This document shows positions 29,229 through 36,179 of a stretch of DNA of 36,179 nucleotides, piece by piece. Position numbers and translations under genes: made by a program. Each line of letters starts with the position of its first letter. Positions within the stretch are counted from its first letter, which is position 1. Origin of the DNA: Bacteroidaceae bacterium. GTDB taxonomy: Bacteria > Bacteroidota > Bacteroidia > Bacteroidales > Bacteroidaceae. The notes beneath the pieces are model-generated. The model was given only the letters and a program-made list of their open reading frames with translations, ran no database searches and was not told where the DNA came from. The stretch is taken from NCBI GenBank assembly GCA_030843315.1, contig JAUUPT010000043.1:1-36179 (forward strand). The letters run 5' to 3'.

Positions 29229-30711
29229 CGAACTAAATTTGGATTTCAGTCGCCTGCGCGAGATTTTCACATACGACCCGCAAGCTCCGATGATATTCAG
29301 CAGTGGCATTTTCCTCTGGCTGTTTGCCGCTTTTATATTGGTCTATCTGTTGTTGCAGCGTCGTGCCACCGCCCGGTTGCTGTTCGTCACCCTGTTTTCC
29401 TATTACTTCTATTATAAGAGTAGCGGCACCTATTTCTTTTTGCTTGCCCTCGTCACGGTGAGCGATTTCCTCATCGCCCACTTCATGGATCGCACTACCA
29501 CCCGTTGGCGGCGCAAGGCATGGGTAACGCTGAGCCTTGCCATCAACCTGGGATTGCTGTGCTACTTTAAATACACCAATTTCCTGGGTGAATTCTTTGC
29601 TTCTCTCACGGGCGGTACATTCACGGCTACCGACATCTTCCTTCCCGTAGGCATTTCATTCTTCACCTTCCAGTCGTTGAGCTACACCATCGACGTATAC
29701 CGCCGCGAGATAAAGCCACTCACCAATCTGCTGGATTACGCCTTTTACGTGTCCTTCTTTCCGCAACTCGTAGCAGGCCCCATTGTTCGTGCCCGCGACT
29801 TCATCCCGCAAATCCGCCGGCCGCTGTTCGTATCCAATGAAATGTTCGGTAGGGGAGTGTTCCTTATTGTGAGCGGTCTTTTCAAGAAAGCGATTATCTC
29901 CGATTATATCAGCATCAACTTTGTGGAGCGCATCTTCGATAACCCCACCCTTTACTCGGGCGTGGAGAACCTGATGGGCGTCTACGGTTATGCCTTGCAG
30001 ATCTATTGCGACTTCTCCGGTTATAGTGATATGGCCATCGGCATTGCCCTGCTGCTGGGCTTCCATTTCAATATCAACTTCGATTCACCCTATAAGTCCG
30101 CTTCCATTACGGAGTTCTGGCGGCGGTGGCATATCTCCCTTTCCAGTTGGCTGCGCGACTATCTCTATATCTCGCTGGGCGGCAACCGCAAAGGCAAAAT
30201 CCGCCAGTATGCCAATCTCATCATCACCATGCTCTTGGGCGGACTGTGGCATGGTGCTTCCTGGAATTTTGTTCTTTGGGGCGTGATGCACGGTGTGGCG
30301 CTTGCCATTCATAAGTTTTGGATGACCCTCACCGGACGCCGGAAAGGGGAACAAAGTCATGGCATCCGCCGTTTCTTCGGCATCCTCATCACGTTCCATT
30401 TCGTATGTTTCTGCTGGATATTCTTCCGCAATGCGGAGTTCTCTACTTCCATAGATATGTTGAGGCAGATATTCACCACCTTCCGTTCGCAACTCTTCCC
30501 TCAATTGGTAGAAGGCTATTGGGAAGTCTTTGCATTGATGGCGCTGGGCTACTTCCTGCACTTTGTGCCCGATAGTTGGGAACGTGCCTGTACAAAAACA
30601 GTAATCCGCCTCCCCCTGCTGGGAAAGGCGGTACTGGTGGTTGCTATCATTTACCTGGTCATTCAGATGAAGAGTGCTGAGATACAGCCGTTCATCTACT
30701 TCCAGTTCTGA
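29215..30711 (+). CDS. MBOAT-family O-acyltransferase (AlgI/PatA/DltB type)
   Basis: A 498-residue polytopic membrane protein with about ten hydrophobic segments. MBOAT signatures: FFPQLVAGPIVRARDFIPQI (181-200), YCDFSGYSDMAIGIALLLGF (264-283), EFWRRWHISLSSWLRDYLYI (300-319) and LLGGLWHGASWNFVLWGVMH with the proposed catalytic His346. Members such as AlgI and PatA carry acyl groups, usually acetyl, across the membrane for O-acylation of extracytoplasmic polymers. Both immediate upstream genes encode SGNH proteins, the partner family of PatA and AlgI. It overlaps the upstream gene by 14 bp and is convergent with the gene at 30719, with a gap of 7 bp and no visible terminator. Confidence 0.95.
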   Translation: MWTIDELNLDFSRLREIFTYDPQAPMIFSSGIFLWLFAAFILVYLLLQRRATARLLFVTLFSYYFYYKSSGTYFFLLALVTVSDFLIAHFMDRTTTRWRRKAWVTLSLAINLGLLCYFKYTNFLGEFFASLTGGTFTATDIFLPVGISFFTFQSLSYTIDVYRREIKPLTNLLDYAFYVSFFPQLVAGPIVRARDFIPQIRRPLFVSNEMFGRGVFLIVSGLFKKAIISDYISINFVERIFDNPTLYSGVENLMGVYGYALQIYCDFSGYSDMAIGIALLLGFHFNINFDSPYKSASITEFWRRWHISLSSWLRDYLYISLGGNRKGKIRQYANLIITMLLGGLWHGASWNFVLWGVMHGVALAIHKFWMTLTGRRKGEQSHGIRRFFGILITFHFVCFCWIFFRNAEFSTSIDMLRQIFTTFRSQLFPQLVEGYWEVFALMALGYFLHFVPDSWERACTKTVIRLPLLGKAVLVVAIIYLVIQMKSAEIQPFIYFQF

Positions 30712-30718
30712 TATAGTA

Positions 30719-31078
30719 TTACAGTTGCTTGATGGCTACTTTGATTTCTTCATTCTTATCTACATCAATTTCCATTGTTTGAGATTGATAAGAGATGAAA
30801 TCGACAGAAAGCATGTGCTTTCCTTTGTTCAGTTGGGGAATGTTGAAGTTGCCCGACAGATCGGAATAATACTTCTTTCCATCTACTGTGATGGTTGCTC
30901 CTGCCAGAACTTCGCCACAACTTTGGTCAAGGATGGCTCCTGATAAGGTGTAAGTGGCAACGGTAGCTTCTTCACTTTTCACTTTTCCGGTATTCTCTTT
31001 GGTACCTACTTTGTTTCCGGCATTGGCATTGAGAATAAGAGATACCGCCATAACGAATAATAATGCAATCTTTTTCAT
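30719..31078 (-). CDS. Secreted carboxypeptidase-regulatory-like domain protein
   Basis: A 119-residue protein with a signal peptide (MKKIALLFVMAVSLILNANA). After a short Lys/Glu/Thr linker, residues about 43-117 form a transthyretin-like beta-sandwich of the carboxypeptidase-D regulatory type: LSGAILDQSCGEVLAGATIT, then YSDLSGNFNIPQLNKGKHML. Such domains usually form the N-terminal part of TonB-dependent receptors; here it stands alone. It lies 103 bp after the MORN protein gene on the same strand and may use its own promoter (a weak -7 match at 31119). It may be an adaptor or a receptor remnant; its function is unknown. Confidence 0.85.
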   Translation of the reverse strand: MKKIALLFVMAVSLILNANAGNKVGTKENTGKVKSEEATVATYTLSGAILDQSCGEVLAGATITVDGKKYYSDLSGNFNIPQLNKGKHMLSVDFISYQSQTMEIDVDKNEEIKVAIKQL

Positions 31079-31118
31079 ATAGTCAATTCTTTAAATGATG
31101 TTTTATGCTTATCTGCTG

Positions 31119-31126
31119 CAAAGTTC
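31119..31126 (-). promoter_or_regulatory. Possible -7 element before the gene at 30719
   Basis: On the minus strand GAACTTTG differs from TAnnTTTG at the first base. It is 41 bp before the ATG at 31078, in a 103-bp gap. No -33 box is visible, so the gene may equally depend on readthrough from the operon upstream. Confidence 0.3.
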
Positions 31127-31181
31127 GCGACTTTCTGTTACGAAGTTGTTGCGCTGCGTTTACATACATGTTAAGTTGGTA

Positions 31182-31655
31182 TTAATATTCTTTCTCCGAG
31201 AGCAGGTGTCCGTCTTCATCCCACATCTTCCACACTCCTACGCGTTTACCTTTCTCATAGTGCATTTCGTAGAGTTTGACGCCTTCTTCGTTGCGGATAA
31301 TCCATTCGCCGTCTTTCTTGTCGTCCGAGTATTCGGCTTGCGACAGGATGATGCCACTTTCTGAGTAGGTGCGCCACATACCGTGGAAGCGTCCGTTCTT
31401 GTACGAACGTATCTCTTGTGTCTTGCCCGAGGGGAAGTAGATGACATAGGTGCCTTCGGGCTTTCCCTTGCTGATGAATATCTCCATTTTGAGGGTGCCG
31501 TCGGGATAGTATTCTTTATAGTCACCGGTGTAGATGCTCTTTTGTTCTTTGTCGGCATAATACAGTCCGTCTATATAATAGACTTTCGTGTTCTCCTGGG
31601 CAAAGGCAATGAGGAAGCACAGTACCGTCAGGGCTGATAATAGATATCTTTTCAT
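31182..31655 (-). CDS. Secreted MORN-repeat protein
   Basis: A 157-residue protein counted from ATG 31655, which gives a normal signal peptide (MKRYLLSALTVLCFLIAFAQ); another in-frame ATG lies 9 bp upstream (31664). The mature protein is made of about five MORN_2-type repeats of roughly 22-24 residues, e.g. GDYKEYYPDGTLKMEIFISK, EGTYVIYFPSGKTQEIRSYK, HGMWRTYSESGIILSQAEYS and GEWIIRNEEGVKLYEMHYEK. Such repeats occur in YwqK-like antitoxins and in many exported Bacteroidetes proteins; the export signal points to an envelope role. It follows the TonB receptor gene by about 20 bp on the same transcript. Confidence 0.88.
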   Translation of the reverse strand: MKRYLLSALTVLCFLIAFAQENTKVYYIDGLYYADKEQKSIYTGDYKEYYPDGTLKMEIFISKGKPEGTYVIYFPSGKTQEIRSYKNGRFHGMWRTYSESGIILSQAEYSDDKKDGEWIIRNEEGVKLYEMHYEKGKRVGVWKMWDEDGHLLSEKEY

Positions 31656-31683
31656 ATTATTCATTTTAAGTATGTTATTAGTT

Positions 31684-34566
31684 TTAGAATATATCCCAGC
31701 GGAGTCCTATCTGTCCGCGGCGGCCGTACCATTCAGAGTTGGTCAGTCGACGTTTGTCGCCCATGTACTGGCGGAGTGGTTCGTCGGTCAGGTTGTTCAA
31801 CTCAACGAATGCTTTTACTCCTTTCACGATATCCACCGTTGCCGAGGCATCGAGCGTGAAGTTTTTCGCAACCCAGGTGTAATAGTCCGGTCCCAGTTGC
31901 TGGTTGATGGAGTAGACGGACTTGCCACGGTAGTTACCTGCCAGACGTACCACGAAGCGTCCCTTTTCGTAGAAGAGGATGGCATTGGCCATGTTGCGCG
32001 ATTGATCGGGTAGCGTCGATTCGTCTTCTACTGTGTGGGCATCTGCACCTGTACCTATCAGGCGTGGCACTTTCACCTTACTGTCGATGTAGGTGTAGTT
32101 CACTTCTATGCCAAAGCCTGAAAGGAAGCCGGGCAGGAAGTCGAGGCGCTTGTTGATGCCGATTTCAAAACCGAACAGGCGGGCGTTCTTCAGATTCTTC
32201 GATTGTGACATCATGTAGCTGTTGCCGCCTTCGTTGTAGTAGCTTACGTCTTTGAATATCACATCCTGAATATCTTTATAGAAGAAACCTCCTGAAATGA
32301 GTCCTACATTATCAAAGAAATATTCTCCCATTAAGTCGAAGTTATTGGCAAACGTCGGGTTCAGGTCTTCGTTACCCTTGGTGATAGTAATCGGATTCTT
32401 GGTCTGATCTACGGCTTCTCCCGGAGTCATGTCGCCGAAATTGGGGCGGACAAAAGTGCGGGTGTAGGCGGCGCGGATGTTAGACTTTTCATTGGGGCTG
32501 TACTTCAGGTGTAGCATTGGCAGCAGGGCGTTGTAGTTGTTCTTGCGCTTTGCCGGGCTGATTTCCGTCACTGCCGGTGTGCCCGATATGGTAGCTTGCT
32601 TGCCTTTGAGTGTGGTCATGGTGTATTCATTGCGCACACCACCCACCAGACGCCATTGGCTGGACAGTTCGATGTCGACCATTCCGTATCCGGCGAGTAC
32701 ATTCTCAGTGGCTTTGTAGATGTTCGTTTCATTGGCAGCGGAAGTGTAGTCTCCGAATCCGTTGGCTTGCAGTGTCTCCGGCTTGTAGAGGTCGAAGAGT
32801 TGTTGCTTGGTCAGCGGATCCATGATGTATTGGTTGTGGTTCCCGCTCATCTCTGTGAAGTAGCCGTGTCCCATCGGGAAACTTTCGCGGTTCATCTCGC
32901 TCAATGTTTTCAGGGCGGGAGAGTTGGGGATGCCCAGTGCGGCGCCCGGCAGGTACACGAAGTTCGAACCGTAGTAGCTGTCGCGCTTCTTCGTACGGTA
33001 CTTGCCTCCGAATTTGAACTTCAGCTTAGACGATGGCTCCACACGCAGGTTGAGCTGGAACGTCTGGTCGTGCTCTTTGTTATCGAGTTGCGAAATGACG
33101 AGTTGTTGTAAGGTCAATTTGTTGGCGTCCATTACTTCCGAAGGGTCGTTCAGCCCGGCTTCGAAGTCGAGCGGGTTTCCTCCCACACCGTTGGGTGAGT
33201 CGAATCCCCAGTAGCGCCGTCCGTCGCTGGAAAGATTATTGAATCCGCCTTTGATGCTTTGGCGGAAGGTGGCGATGGGTAGACCCTTGCGGTCGGAGCC
33301 GTCGGGGGTTTTCAGAAAGTAGTTCGAAGTGTAATCGCTGGCTGTCCAGTCCACGTATACTGTGGACGAGAGTTGGTGCTCACCACCCAATTCGCCGCCC
33401 GTCAGGCGCGTCTGATAGTAGGAGTAGCGATAGTTGTACTGGTAACGCGAATTATTGTAATCTACATAAGATTCATATACCGGACGGATGTCATTGAACT
33501 TGTCGTACAGCCCGCGGAAATAGATCTTATGGTTGCTGTTGAACTTATATTCCAGTCCCATGTTTACACCGTACGTTTGGCGCTTACCCATATAGCGCTT
33601 CAGCATCACTGTGTTGATGGAATTTTGTTGCACCGGATCGGAGAGTGCAGTGTTGTAGCTCACGTCATAGCTGTCCGAACCCCATTGTCTGTCCCAGATG
33701 GCACCTACCAGGATGACGCCCAGCTTGTCATTGAAGAAACGGTCGCCATATACGATAGAGCCGTTATATGTTCCGTTTTCAGAGAAGCCGTTATATCCGC
33801 CTGCCAGGCTGACACCCAACTTCCGGCTTGTCGGAGCCGTACGGGTTATAAAGTTTACCGAGCCACCTACAGCATCGCCTTCCCAGTCCGGTGTCAGCGC
33901 TTTGGCCACCTGTACGTACTGAATCAACTCCGAAGGAACTGCATCGAGTACCGATGAACGGTTACCCATCACATTGGAACTCGGCAAGCGGCTGCCGTTG
34001 AACAGGGTGGATGTCCATGCAAAAGGCGTACCGCGCACCGTTGCCTGGTCGGCTTCTCCATGATAGCGAGCTACGGCTACACCCTGGATACGCTGTACGG
34101 CTTCCGCTGCATTTCGGTCCGGCAATTTGCCCACCGCATCCGCAGCAACTACATCCAGCAGTGTGATGGCATTTTTCTTAATGTTATAAGCCTTCATCTG
34201 AGAGGGCGCCATTGTACCGCTTATTACCACTTCGCCCAACAGCAAGTCATTCGTTTCGAGCGTTATCGTCCCCAGATCGTTGATTCCCGATTTGATGGTT
34301 GTCTGTATTGTTTTTTCTTTATAGCCGATGTACGAGAAGGTGATTCCGTATGTACCTTCTGTTTTGGTTTGTATCGAGAACACGCCGTCGAGATCGGTCG
34401 CTGCTCCTTGTTGCAGTGCTTCGATGTAGACTGCCACACCCGGCAACGGCCCGTCGTCACAGATGACGGTTCCTTTTACCAACTGGGCTTGGATCATGTT
34501 TATATTGACACATAGACTTAGCGCAAGAAGTAATATATACCTCTTGATAACTTTTATTCGTTTCAT
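31684..34566 (-). CDS. TonB-dependent outer-membrane receptor
   Basis: A 960-residue outer-membrane protein. A signal peptide (to about residue 27) is followed by a carboxypeptidase-regulatory-like domain (about 30-112; GTVICDDGPLPGVAVYIEAL, TDLDGVFSIQTKTEGTYGIT), then the plug (DVVAADAVGKLPDRNAAEAV, QRIQGVAVARYHGEADQATV, RGTPFAWTSTLFNGSRLPSS) and a 22-strand-type barrel ending in RGQIGLRWDIF with the terminal Phe. The GKLPDRNAAEAVQRIQGV pattern resembles the TIGR01782 (Xanthomonas/Caulobacter) receptor group rather than SusC. No SusD gene is adjacent and no TonB-box-like sequence was identified with confidence. It imports a ligand bound at the cell surface, powered by TonB. It lies 36 bp after the secreted phosphatase gene. 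Confidence 0.95.
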   Translation of the reverse strand: MKRIKVIKRYILLLALSLCVNINMIQAQLVKGTVICDDGPLPGVAVYIEALQQGAATDLDGVFSIQTKTEGTYGITFSYIGYKEKTIQTTIKSGINDLGTITLETNDLLLGEVVISGTMAPSQMKAYNIKKNAITLLDVVAADAVGKLPDRNAAEAVQRIQGVAVARYHGEADQATVRGTPFAWTSTLFNGSRLPSSNVMGNRSSVLDAVPSELIQYVQVAKALTPDWEGDAVGGSVNFITRTAPTSRKLGVSLAGGYNGFSENGTYNGSIVYGDRFFNDKLGVILVGAIWDRQWGSDSYDVSYNTALSDPVQQNSINTVMLKRYMGKRQTYGVNMGLEYKFNSNHKIYFRGLYDKFNDIRPVYESYVDYNNSRYQYNYRYSYYQTRLTGGELGGEHQLSSTVYVDWTASDYTSNYFLKTPDGSDRKGLPIATFRQSIKGGFNNLSSDGRRYWGFDSPNGVGGNPLDFEAGLNDPSEVMDANKLTLQQLVISQLDNKEHDQTFQLNLRVEPSSKLKFKFGGKYRTKKRDSYYGSNFVYLPGAALGIPNSPALKTLSEMNRESFPMGHGYFTEMSGNHNQYIMDPLTKQQLFDLYKPETLQANGFGDYTSAANETNIYKATENVLAGYGMVDIELSSQWRLVGGVRNEYTMTTLKGKQATISGTPAVTEISPAKRKNNYNALLPMLHLKYSPNEKSNIRAAYTRTFVRPNFGDMTPGEAVDQTKNPITITKGNEDLNPTFANNFDLMGEYFFDNVGLISGGFFYKDIQDVIFKDVSYYNEGGNSYMMSQSKNLKNARLFGFEIGINKRLDFLPGFLSGFGIEVNYTYIDSKVKVPRLIGTGADAHTVEDESTLPDQSRNMANAILFYEKGRFVVRLAGNYRGKSVYSINQQLGPDYYTWVAKNFTLDASATVDIVKGVKAFVELNNLTDEPLRQYMGDKRRLTNSEWYGRRGQIGLRWDIF

Positions 34567-34602
34567 GTTTATTTACTGGTTTTAATGAGTGTTTTCTCTT
34601 TA

Positions 34603-35424
34603 TTAGCGAGTGAATTTCTGTTTTAATAGCGTTCGTTCCTTCGGCCCTATGCCAAGTTCGGTTTCCATAAATTGTTCTACGCTTCCGTACTTGTCTGTGA
34701 GTGCTTTGAAAAAGCTTCGCATCAGCTCCGGGCGGAGTTTCATGCGTTCTTCAATCTCCTGCTCCGTCAGTCCGGATGCTTCGGCCATAGGCTGAAACAT
34801 CTTTTTGTTGATGGGTTTCAGATAGATGTTGGAAGCTACGAAGTCAGCTTCGATAGTTTCCATCGGCACTCCCAATGTGTACAGTACCAAGGCAGTGCCC
34901 ATGCCTGTACGGTCTCTTCCGCCGGTGCAGTGATACAGCAAAGCCTCTCCTGCGGGCAAAGCCAACAGGCGTTGGAACAAAGGTTTGTAGCGTTCTCCAT
35001 AATACTGAATACTGGGCATTCCGTACATATTCAGCAAAAAATCCTTGTCCTTCAGCATAACAGCCATGTCTTTGGCTGAGGGAAGGTTGTCGCTACCGGC
35101 GGGACACAGTATGTAGTCTGTCTCCGGTAGCAAGCGGTCCGGGGCGGCAGCTGCTTCCTTCGTTCCTCTGAAGTCGATAACCGTACGAATATGCTTATCA
35201 GCCATCGTCTGCATATCGGCATCCGTAAGGTGGCTGATGTCTGCCGAACGGAAAATCTTGTCTGTAACTACCTCTTTACCATCTGTTGTTTTATACCCTC
35301 CTATGTCTCTGAAGTTCACAGCTCCTTCCATCTTTATGAGCCGGGGTGTACCATTGGCTACTTGTGCGCACATGGCGAGGGGTGATAGCAGCATTGCCAA
35401 TCCAATCAATCTTTTTACCTTCAT
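34603..35424 (-). CDS. Secreted tyrosine/inositol-type phosphatase (PF13350-like)
   Basis: A 273-residue protein with a signal peptide (MKVKRLIGLAMLLSPLAMCA). The P-loop is HCTGGRDRTG (165-174) with nucleophile Cys166, matching the HCxxGxDRTG form of the Y_phosphatase3 family (e.g. MptpB, LipA). N-terminal blocks GAVNFRDIGGYKTTDGK (34-50) and KIFRSADISHLTDAD (56-70), and the VIDFRGTKE (82-90) strand, are also typical. Members dephosphorylate phosphotyrosine and phosphoinositides; the real substrate here is unknown. The general acid position is not certain. The signal peptide puts it in the periplasm or outside. It is the first gene of the minus-strand operon with the TonB receptor. Confidence 0.93.
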   Translation of the reverse strand: MKVKRLIGLAMLLSPLAMCAQVANGTPRLIKMEGAVNFRDIGGYKTTDGKEVVTDKIFRSADISHLTDADMQTMADKHIRTVIDFRGTKEAAAAPDRLLPETDYILCPAGSDNLPSAKDMAVMLKDKDFLLNMYGMPSIQYYGERYKPLFQRLLALPAGEALLYHCTGGRDRTGMGTALVLYTLGVPMETIEADFVASNIYLKPINKKMFQPMAEASGLTEQEIEERMKLRPELMRSFFKALTDKYGSVEQFMETELGIGPKERTLLKQKFTR

Positions 35425-35678
35425 TACTTTTACTTTAAATTATTGAATTTATGTCTAAATAGCGAGTGCAAAGTGAACAATAATGTGTTTCAAAGAGTCT
35501 ACAATGAAGTTACATTCCTGATACATCAAAGTCGGTGTATAACTTTCTGACATATAGTTTCTCAGCCTTTTTAGCCGAGTTTACTATCGCATTCTTTTAT
35601 CTCTCTGCGCAATGAATCATTACAAGGTTCATCGGATTCACCTGTTTGCGGCAAAGCCTTTGTGGCAGGAGGATAGCG

Positions 35679-35728
35679 GGTGAAGGCTAAACGCTTTTTG
35701 GCTTTTCTCGCAGCTTTCAGCCTTCACC
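35679..35728. repeat. 10-bp inverted repeat with 30-bp spacer
   Basis: GGTGAAGGCT (35679-35688) and AGCCTTCACC (35719-35728) are exact reverse complements. The spacer has CTTTTTGGCTTTT. It could form a stem of 10 bp in RNA from either strand, but no T run follows on +, so a terminator role is not clear. Confidence 0.7.
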
Positions 35729-35732
35729 TTGT

Positions 35733-35873
35733 TGTACCGTCCTGACTTTAGTTGACTGGATTAATGTTTAATCCTATAGGACATTGTCTGAAAAGAAGAA
35801 TTAAGAAATAACAGTCTTAGTCCTATTAAATGTTGTCTGTCGGGGGATGTACCGTCCTGACTATAGTTAGCTG
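35733..35873. repeat. Diverged direct repeats (26 bp plus 19 bp)
   Basis: TGTACCGTCCTGACTTTAGT and its extension to 35758 recur at 35848-35873 with 3 differences in 26 bases. Between them TCCTATAGGACATTGTCTG (35772-35790) recurs as TCCTATTAAATGTTGTCTG (35821-35839) with five differences. The order is A, B, B', A'. They look like the decayed borders of a repeated intergenic element; no transposase is present. Confidence 0.7.
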
Positions 35874-35947
35874 CCAGCCGAAACTCCCTTGCTTTCCGAC
35901 CGTAACTTCCTTGCCTTTCATCTGAACCACTATTGCCTTTCTTGCAC

Positions 35948-36013
35948 AAGATGCCATCTTGTGTAGCATAAGATGGCATCTTGTGCAACATAAGATGGCA
36001 TCTTGTGCATCGA
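35948..36013. repeat. Three tandem 22-bp palindromic repeats
   Basis: Three contiguous 22-bp units start at 35948, 35970 and 35992. Each begins with the 13-bp palindromic core AAGATG(C/G)CATCTT followed by GTG(T/C)A(G/A)CAT or a variant of it. The sequence is unrelated to the array at 11817 but the unit length is the same. A further half unit (GCACAAG) precedes the first. Confidence 0.9.
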
Positions 36014-36179
36014 AACAATAAGGCTTCCGGTTGAAAGGCAAGGGGGATGCAGTTGAAAAGGCGGTATGTTTCGGTCGGAAATTGTAGTGCTTTCACTCTC
36101 CACCTCCTTGCTTTCACCCTCCATCGCCCTTCACCAGCCGCCTGCGCAAAACCGGTGAACGGGTGAATGCAGCATTTGT

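Larger units (their letters stand above)
35425..36179. other. Gene-free region with repeats
   Basis: No convincing gene is present in these 755 bp. Open frames there are short, have no start signals and translate repeat sequence into cysteine-rich peptides. The region holds the upstream sequence of the phosphatase operon (a weak -7 match TCACTTTG on minus at 35476-35469), an inverted repeat, a direct repeat pair and a 22-bp array, listed separately. The rightmost 160 bases show nothing further that I can support. Confidence 0.75.

Noticed and set aside
31182..31655. Antitoxin role for the MORN protein (YwqK-like)
   Set aside because: It has a signal peptide and no toxin gene beside it; the repeat family alone does not support a toxin-antitoxin system.
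35761..36124. Cysteine-rich small open frames on - in the right-hand gap
   Set aside because: They translate the AAGATGGCATCTT repeats; similar frames arise in several phases, and no ribosome binding site or promoter is seen.

Overview
The window is a chromosomal segment from a Bacteroidales bacterium, most likely a Bacteroides species. Reasons are the gene order secY-map-infA-rpmJ-rpsM-rpsK-rpsD-rpoA-rplQ without adk, the repeated TAnnTTTG promoter element typical of the Bacteroides housekeeping sigma factor, weak or absent Shine-Dalgarno sites, a histidine pathway that uses glutamate formiminotransferase plus cyclodeaminase, a TonB-dependent receptor with an N-terminal carboxypeptidase-regulatory-like domain, and many SPII lipoproteins. 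Species is not assigned.

Layout. 1-7315: the distal part of the S10/spc/alpha ribosomal protein supercluster (rplF end to rplQ), all on +, closed by a strong terminator. 7396-8507: two small conserved-looking proteins of unknown function, one with a single hydrophobic N-terminus and one with two membrane helices. 8551-10398 (-): a membrane-anchored MutS-family ATPase that lacks the mismatch-recognition domain. 10608-11724: a secreted protein and a cysteine-rich protein, followed by a terminator and six 22-bp tandem palindromic repeats. 12155-13465: a monocistronic lipoprotein with two D-x-D-x-N-D-V-V motifs. 13602-20077: a complete hut operon (hutU, ftcD, hutI, fchA, hutH), interrupted at two junctions by pairs of REP-like inverted repeats. 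20237-26849: a TetR regulator with a TolC-AcrA-AcrB type RND efflux system and a small P-II-like protein; a 38-bp near-palindrome overlaps the tetR promoter. 26963-30711: an exported O-acylation cassette (two SGNH hydrolase-like proteins and an MBOAT acyltransferase). 30719-35424 (-): a secreted tyrosine/inositol-type phosphatase, a TonB-dependent receptor, a MORN-repeat protein and a small carboxypeptidase-regulatory-like protein. 35425-36179 holds no convincing gene but several repeats, including a second 22-bp palindromic array.

How the genes work together. The hut enzymes would convert histidine to glutamate, two ammonia and 5,10-methenyl-tetrahydrofolate. The RND genes form a tripartite pump with its own likely repressor. 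The MBOAT membrane protein would pass acyl groups across the inner membrane to the two SGNH proteins for transfer to a cell-envelope polymer. The phosphatase and receptor may form a small scavenging unit for a phosphorylated ligand; this last point is inference.

The strongest leads are the phosphatase/TonB receptor/MORN operon, the membrane MutS-like ATPase, the palindrome over the tetR promoter, the pseudoknot-like fold before rpsD, the REP-like pairs inside the hut operon, and two unrelated-sequence repeat arrays that share a 22-bp period. All calls were made by reading the sequence; no database search was run.
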